From assembly GCF_009739465.1 (NCBI RefSeq), contig NZ_WHOM01000070.1, forward strand, positions 1-52,450: a stretch of 52,450 bases of DNA, read 5' to 3'. The DNA comes from Streptomyces apocyni (GTDB lineage: Bacteria > Actinomycetota > Actinomycetes > Streptomycetales > Streptomycetaceae). Position numbers and translations under genes: made by a program. The notes under the pieces were generated by a model. The model worked only from the letters and a program-made list of their open reading frames with translations. It was not told where the DNA came from and made no database searches. Below, in pieces: positions 48,035 to 52,450 of this stretch; the stretch's first letter is position 1, and the number at the start of each line of letters is the position of its first letter.

Positions 48035-48054
48035 CCCGAACGAGCGCGAGCAAC

Positions 48055-48115
48055 TGGAGGGTTTGGGGCACCGAAACCGGTGCAAACCACCCACCACGGT
48101 GTCCTAAACCCTCCA
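48055..48115. terminator. Hairpin between the siderophore gene and rnpB
   Basis: TGGAGGGTTTGGGGCACCG pairs with CGGTGTCCTAAACCCTCCA with few mismatches. It lies 21 bp after the lipoprotein gene stop and just beyond the 3' end of rnpB, and is likely used from both sides. Confidence 0.8.
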
Positions 48116-48138
48116 CTCGCTAGCTCGCTGGAGGGGGA

Positions 48139-48558
48139 CGGCGGACGAGTCGGCCTGTACGCCGGGTTCTGTCTCCTGGTCGCCTTGCGGCGGCCGGGGA
48201 GGCGGCCATCCATCTAGGACCGGCATTGCTGTCGGCCTCGTGCGGTCTACCCGCGAACTCGGGCGGGCAGCCCTCAGTCGTCCGCGCAGGCCCCCTTGCG
48301 AGGGCCCTCTTGACCTTGCTCCGGGTGGGGTTTACCTAGCCGCCTGGGTCACCCCAGGCGCTGGTGGTCTCTTACACCACCGTTTCACCCTTACCGAGGC
48401 CCGTACGGATACGGTCCCGGCGGTCTGTTTTCTGTGGCACTGTCCCGCGGGTCACCCCGGGTGGCCGTTAGCCACCACCCTGCCGTGTGGAGCCCGGACG
48501 TTCCTCGACACCGATCCGAAGACCAGCGTCGCGGCCGCCCGGCCGGCTCGTCCGCCGT
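48139..48558 (-). ncRNA. RNase P RNA
   Basis: The minus strand reads as bacterial type A RNase P RNA. The ends form helix P1 (GCGGACGAG at 48141-48149 pairs with CTCGTCCGC at 48547-48555), and the 3' portion shows the conserved CAGAACCCGGCGTACAGGCC tail. Universal core blocks lie around 48230-48420, and strong helices are visible throughout. Together with the RnpA protein it matures tRNA 5' ends. End coordinates are within a few bases. Confidence 0.93.
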
Positions 48559-48625
48559 GGTGGCCATGCTACCTGGCGGGAGGGACGGCCCGGACTCAGG
48601 AGCTCAGTCGGAGTCCGTGGTGCGC

Positions 48626-50074
48626 TCACGCGGGGGCGAACCGGATTGTCGCTGTTGCCGGGTTGGCCTCGGTGAGGCGGACTTGGAGGCGTTCGCCGAG
48701 GTGCAGGTGGTGGCCGTCGCCCTCGATGGGGGCGATCACCGCCGGGTCCTCCAGGTGGATGGTGCCGACGGTCGGGGTGGCTTCGGCGTCGCGCACATCG
48801 ACCACGTATGCCTCGAAGACCTCGCCGACGCGGTCCCTGAGCACCGCCGCCTCGACGACGTTGAGGCACTCGCGCTCCACCGTGCCCGCGCGCTGGGTGC
48901 CCCTGGCCATCTCCTGGGGGAGCTCGGGCAGCGCGGCGAGCACCCAGTCGGGTGGCTGCTCGTTGGCGGTCGCGGCCAGACAGATCTCGGACGTGTAGCG
49001 GTCGACGAGGCGGCGCAGCGGGGCCGTGGCGTGGGTGTACGGCGCGGCCACCGCCGAGTGCAGGTGCGGGTCGGGGATGTCGCCGCCCTCGAAGACCGTG
49101 TAGCCCGCGCCCCGTAGCAACGTGGTGCAGTCCTGGATGAAGGCCGCGTGCCGAGGGTTGGTCGGGTCGAGTGACCTGACCAGCTCCGCGTACGGAGTGT
49201 GGTGCGGCCAGTCGATGCGCAGTGCTTCCGCGGAGCGGCGCAGCCTGCCGACCGCGCCGTCCGGGACGGTGGGCAGGGTCCGCAGGATGCCGGTGCCGTG
49301 GGCGATCATCAGATCCGCCGCGGCCATGCCGGTGAGCAGCGAGATCTGCGCGTTCCAGCCCTCGGTGGGGAGGGTGGCGCGGTATTCGAGTACGTAGCTG
49401 TCGCCGCGCTCGACGATCTCCTGCTCGGGGACGCTGAGCGAGATGCCGCCACGCTCCACCTCCAGGCGCTCGCGTAGCTCGCCGATGTCCCTGAGGAGGG
49501 TCAGCGGCTCCTCGGCCGTGCCGTCGTCGAGCGTCTGCTGGACGCCCTCGTACGTCATCTTGGCGCGGCTGCGCACCAGGGCACGCTGTACGTCGGTGGC
49601 GACCCTCCGGCCTTCCGCGTCGAGGTCGATCGTCCACACCACGGCCGGGCGGGTCTGGCCGGGCAGCAGGCTCGCGGCGCCCTCGGAGAGCAGTGGTGGG
49701 TGGAGCGGAACCTTGCCGTCGGGAAAGTAGAGCGTCAGCACGCGCGTGTGCGCCTCGGCGTCCAGCGCGCCGCCGGGGGTGACGAAGGCGGCGACGTCGG
49801 CGATCGCGTACTGGACGCGGTACCCGCCGTCGGCGCGGTGCGACAGATGCATCGCCTGGTCGAGGTCGGTCGACGTGGGCGGGTCAAGGGTGAAGAAGGG
49901 GATGTCGGTCGCGTCTAGGCCGGGCAGCCGAGGGGACTCGGCGGCCTGTTCCGCCTCGGCGACCACCTTGGGCGGGAAGGCCTCCGGCGCCTCCAGGTCG
50001 GTGCGCAGCTTACGCAGGGCGGCACGCAGCGGGGCCTCGGCGGCGCCGGTCACATGCATATGGCGGCGGGGCAT
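48626..50074 (-). CDS. RNB-domain (RNase II/R-type) ribonuclease
   Basis: The 482-residue protein has the RNB catalytic core: DIPFFTLDPPTSTDLDQAMH with the metal-binding Asp cluster, then VQYAIADVAAFVTPGGALDA and YTHATAPLRRLVDRYT. The N-terminal cold-shock RNA-binding domains of classic RNase II/R are missing, and the C-terminal S1-like part is short. ATG 50074 (MPRRHMHVTG) is the likely start; the longer frame has no support. It degrades RNA 3' to 5' by family. Confidence 0.9.
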   Translation of the reverse strand: MPRRHMHVTGAAEAPLRAALRKLRTDLEAPEAFPPKVVAEAEQAAESPRLPGLDATDIPFFTLDPPTSTDLDQAMHLSHRADGGYRVQYAIADVAAFVTPGGALDAEAHTRVLTLYFPDGKVPLHPPLLSEGAASLLPGQTRPAVVWTIDLDAEGRRVATDVQRALVRSRAKMTYEGVQQTLDDGTAEEPLTLLRDIGELRERLEVERGGISLSVPEQEIVERGDSYVLEYRATLPTEGWNAQISLLTGMAAADLMIAHGTGILRTLPTVPDGAVGRLRRSAEALRIDWPHHTPYAELVRSLDPTNPRHAAFIQDCTTLLRGAGYTVFEGGDIPDPHLHSAVAAPYTHATAPLRRLVDRYTSEICLAATANEQPPDWVLAALPELPQEMARGTQRAGTVERECLNVVEAAVLRDRVGEVFEAYVVDVRDAEATPTVGTIHLEDPAVIAPIEGDGHHLHLGERLQVRLTEANPATATIRFAPA

Positions 50075-50175
50075 AAGCCGAGCGTATGGCCTTCGGGGCG
50101 GGCTGGCCTGTTGTGCGGATACGCTGCTGAGGGGCCGCATCCCCGTACCGCCGTGCGCCATAAGGAGAACCGATC

Positions 50176-50976
50176 GTGCTCGTCTTGCTGCCGCCGTCCG
50201 AGGGAAAGGCCGCTTCCGGGCGCGGGGCCCCGCTCAAGGCCGAGTCGCTGTCGCTGCCGGGGCTCGCGGGGGCGCGGGCGGCCGTCCTGGACGAACTGGT
50301 CGAGTTGTGTGTGGGGGATGAGGGCAAGGCGCGCGAGGTGCTCGGGCTGAGTGCCGGGCTCGCGGGAGAGGTCGCCAAGAACGCCGAGTTGAAGGCCGCG
50401 GGCGCGCGCCCCGCCGGGGAGATCTACACCGGCGTGCTCTACGACGCCCTCGGGCTCGACTCGCTGGACGCCGCCGCGCGGAAGCGGGCCGGAGAGGCGC
50501 TGTTGGTCTTCTCGGGGCTGTGGGGCGCGGTACGGATCGGTGACCGTATCCCGTCGTACCGCTGCTCGATGGGCGTGAAGCTGCCGGGGCTCGGGGCGCT
50601 GGGCGCGTACTGGCGGCCGTGGATGGCGGATGTGCTGCCGGAGGCGGCGGGTGACGGGCTCGTACTGGATCTGCGGTCGGCGGCGTACGCGGCGGCGTGG
50701 AAGCCCAAGGGCGAGCTGGCCTCGCGTACGGCGACCGTGCGGGTGCTGCACGCGCGCATGGTGGACGGCGTCGAGAAGCGGTCCGTGGTGAGCCACTTCA
50801 ACAAGGCGACCAAGGGGCGGCTTGTGCAGGAGCTGCTGCGGGCGGGGGCGGCGCCCGCTGGGCCCGCGGAGTTGGTGGAGGCGTTGCGGGACCTGGGGTT
50901 TGTGGTGGAGGTGGCGGCTCCGGACAAGGCCGGGAAGGCCTGGCAGCTTGATGTGGTGGTGACGGAGATCCACTGA
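50176..50976 (+). CDS. YaaA-family peroxide-stress protein
   Basis: The 266-residue protein starts with the YaaA signature VLLPPSEGKA and continues with GEIYTGVLYDALG, LVFSGLWGAVRIGDRIPSYR and VVSHFNKATKGRLVQEL. These match UPF0246/YaaA, which in E. coli lowers free iron under peroxide stress and binds DNA. GTG 50176 has AAGGAG upstream. It is divergent from the RNB nuclease gene. Confidence 0.92.
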   Translation: MLVLLPPSEGKAASGRGAPLKAESLSLPGLAGARAAVLDELVELCVGDEGKAREVLGLSAGLAGEVAKNAELKAAGARPAGEIYTGVLYDALGLDSLDAAARKRAGEALLVFSGLWGAVRIGDRIPSYRCSMGVKLPGLGALGAYWRPWMADVLPEAAGDGLVLDLRSAAYAAAWKPKGELASRTATVRVLHARMVDGVEKRSVVSHFNKATKGRLVQELLRAGAAPAGPAELVEALRDLGFVVEVAAPDKAGKAWQLDVVVTEIH

Positions 50977-51051
50977 TGGGTTGATGGTGGTGCTGTTGCG
51001 TGGTGTGCAACGGCTGTTGTGCGGGCTGGATGTGGGCGCCAGGATGCGGTC

Positions 51052-51717
51052 ATGCCAACGTCGCCCGCCTCGCCCGCCTCGCCCGGCCTCTCCGTTCTGG
51101 GCCTCGCCCCGGTGCTGCCCGTCGCGGTCATCGCGGACGCCGCCGACGCCGTACCGCTCGCGCGTGCCCTCGTCGCCGGGGGGCTGCCCGCGGTCGAGGT
51201 GACCCTGCGCACCCCCGCGGCCCTCGACGCGATCCGGGCCATCGCGGAGGGGGTGCCGGAAGCGATGGTCGGGGCCGGGACGGTGACGTCCGGGCAGCGC
51301 GCCCTGGACGCGGTCGCGGCCGGGGCGCGGTTTCTGGTCAGTCCAGGCTGTACGGAGGGGCTGCTGGCGGCGATGCGCGGGGCCGGGGTGCCGTTCCTGC
51401 CGGGGGTCGGCACGGCATCGGAGGTTCTCGCGCTGCTCGAACGCGGTGTCACCGAGATGAAGTTCTTCCCCGCGCGGGCGGCGGGCGGCCCGTCCTACCT
51501 CAGGGCCCTGGCGGGCCCGCTCCCACAGGCCAGGTTCTGCCCTACGGGCGGCATCGGCGGCCCCGATTCGGCGCGGGAGTATCTGGCGCTGCCCAATGTG
51601 GCGTGTGTCGGCGGAAGCTGGATGCTGCCCGCCGACGCCCTCGCGGCACGCGACTGGGCCAGGGTCGAGACCCTGGCCCAGGAAGCCGCCGCGCTGAGCG
51701 AGACAGACGCCCCCTAA
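51052..51717 (+). CDS. KDPG/KHG aldolase
   Basis: The 221-residue TIM barrel has LPVAVIADAADAVPLARALV at the start, catalytic Glu in VEVTLRT, GAGTVTSGQRALDAV and the Schiff-base Lys137 in TEMKFFPA, ending with CPTGGIGG. It cleaves 2-keto-3-deoxy-6-phosphogluconate to pyruvate and glyceraldehyde 3-phosphate, or related keto-deoxy acids. ATG 51052 is the family start. A short PASPASPG repeat precedes the barrel. It is convergent with the phosphatase gene, overlapping by 4 bp. Confidence 0.92.
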   Translation: MPTSPASPASPGLSVLGLAPVLPVAVIADAADAVPLARALVAGGLPAVEVTLRTPAALDAIRAIAEGVPEAMVGAGTVTSGQRALDAVAAGARFLVSPGCTEGLLAAMRGAGVPFLPGVGTASEVLALLERGVTEMKFFPARAAGGPSYLRALAGPLPQARFCPTGGIGGPDSAREYLALPNVACVGGSWMLPADALAARDWARVETLAQEAAALSETDAP

Positions 51718-52450
51718 CGCAGGTACGACGTGTCGTTCAGCAGCCGCACCGAGGCGTTGCCGTCCGCGTAGTACGCGACCGCCGACAGCGACGCCGCCGA
51801 CAGCTCCATCCGGAACAGCGCCTCCGGAGGCGCCCCCAGAGCCAGCCTGACCAGGGTCTTGACCGGCGTGACATGGGTGACGAGGAGGACCGTACGGCCC
51901 GCGTACCGCGCGAGCAGCTTCTCGCGTGCGGCGGTGACGCGACGGGTGACCTGGGCGAACGACTCGCCGCCGCCCGTCGGCGCCGCCTTCGGGGACGCCA
52001 GCCAGGCGGCCAGGTCCTCCGGGTGGCGCTGCTGCACCTCGGCGAAGGTCAGGCCCTCCCAGGCGCCGAAGTCCGTCTCGCGCAGCCCCTGTTCGATCTG
52101 GACGTCCAGGCCAAGCTGGGCGGCGACGGTGTCCGCGGTCTGGCGGCAGCGGACCAGCGGCGAGCTGACGATCGCCTCGATGGTGCCGCGCGCCGCGAGC
52201 GAGGCGGCGACCCGCTCGGCCTGCGCCCGGCCCACTGGCGACAGCTCGGGATCACTGCCGCCGCTGCCGGAGAACCGCTTCTGGGGCGTGAGCGCGGTCT
52301 CGCCGTGCCGCAGCAGCACGAAGGTGGCGGGCGTGCCCAGGTCAGCCGTGGCACCCCACCCGACGGGCGGCGCCTTCACGTCACCCTCGACGGCCGGGGC
52401 CGGGGCGGCAGCCGGGGCCGGGGCGGCGGTGCCCGCGAGCCCGCCCACGT
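51714..52450 (-). CDS. C-terminal phosphatase part of a probable bifunctional RNase H / acid phosphatase (incomplete)
   Basis: The frame stays open to the window end, so the N-terminus is missing. The visible part starts with an Ala/Pro linker (APAPAAAPAPA) and then a histidine phosphatase domain: FVLLRHGETALTPQKRFSG with the catalytic His, LVRCRQTADT, LRETDFGAWEGL and LVTHVTPVKTLVRL. In Streptomyces and mycobacteria this linker-phosphatase arrangement is the C-terminal half of an RNase HI-CobC fusion. The RNase H half would lie just beyond 52450. Confidence 0.85.
   Translation of the reverse strand, partial: VGGLAGTAAPAPAAAPAPAVEGDVKAPPVGWGATADLGTPATFVLLRHGETALTPQKRFSGSGGSDPELSPVGRAQAERVAASLAARGTIEAIVSSPLVRCRQTADTVAAQLGLDVQIEQGLRETDFGAWEGLTFAEVQQRHPEDLAAWLASPKAAPTGGGESFAQVTRRVTAAREKLLARYAGRTVLLVTHVTPVKTLVRLALGAPPEALFRMELSAASLSAVAYYADGNASVRLLNDTSYLR

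Overview
The window is high-GC actinobacterial chromosome and almost certainly comes from a Streptomyces. The evidence is extreme GC3 in every real gene, many GTG starts, a SapB-type (ram) locus, an IdeR/DmdR1-type iron box, an XRE-DUF5753/DUF397 pair and a GlxA-type AraC regulator. I count about 46 protein genes, rnpB (RNase P RNA) and no tRNA or rRNA. The only TTA (bldA-type) codon I noticed is at 10515.

Left part (1-8.7 kb): a non-coding repeat block (1-560), a small gene remnant, a secreted transglycosylase-like protein with a long leader, then a five-gene minus-strand operon headed by a cobalamin riboswitch (about 7975-8112). The operon encodes two secreted, membrane-anchored proteins and a complete ECF transporter (T, fused A-A', S). 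The logic is vitamin B12 capture and uptake. A Nudix hydrolase lies just upstream.

8.8-24 kb: a STAND ATPase without a DNA-binding domain, an MBL hydrolase, a GNAT acetyltransferase, an aldehyde dehydrogenase with a ferredoxin, and a compact SapB-like lanthipeptide locus (ramC, ramS, convergent ramR) with no transporter genes beside it. A KstR-type TetR regulator follows, divergent from a glycosyltransferase / methyltransferase / alpha-alpha-toroid operon, and then an F420-dependent oxidoreductase.

24-36 kb: housekeeping and accessory genes (membrane protein, amidase, methyltransferase, saccharopine-dehydrogenase-like enzyme, AraC/GlxA regulator). Then come two more copies of the left-end repeat family flanking a single VOC gene (29.2-31.3 kb), two very small genes, an XRE/DUF397 pair, a tandem-HTH MerR regulator and a carboxylesterase.

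36-45.3 kb: a lipid/steroid side-chain beta-oxidation-like set: fused double acyl-CoA dehydrogenase (FadE34-like), SCP2-type thiolase, double-hotdog MaoC hydratase, zinc alcohol dehydrogenase and Hsd4A-like SDR. An MFS exporter and a response regulator lacking its HTH interrupt it. Five sites matching or nearly matching the KstR operator TNNAACNNGTTNNA, and three copies of a second palindrome CTGACNNNNCGTCAG, tie this set to the 12-24 kb genes. I read the window as holding a dispersed KstR-like regulon.

Right part (45.3-52.45 kb): an iron-box-controlled divergent pair (siderophore-binding lipoprotein and an uncharacterised 377-residue protein followed by a small gene), rnpB, an RNB-domain nuclease, YaaA, a KDPG aldolase and the C-terminal phosphatase part of a gene that runs off the window.
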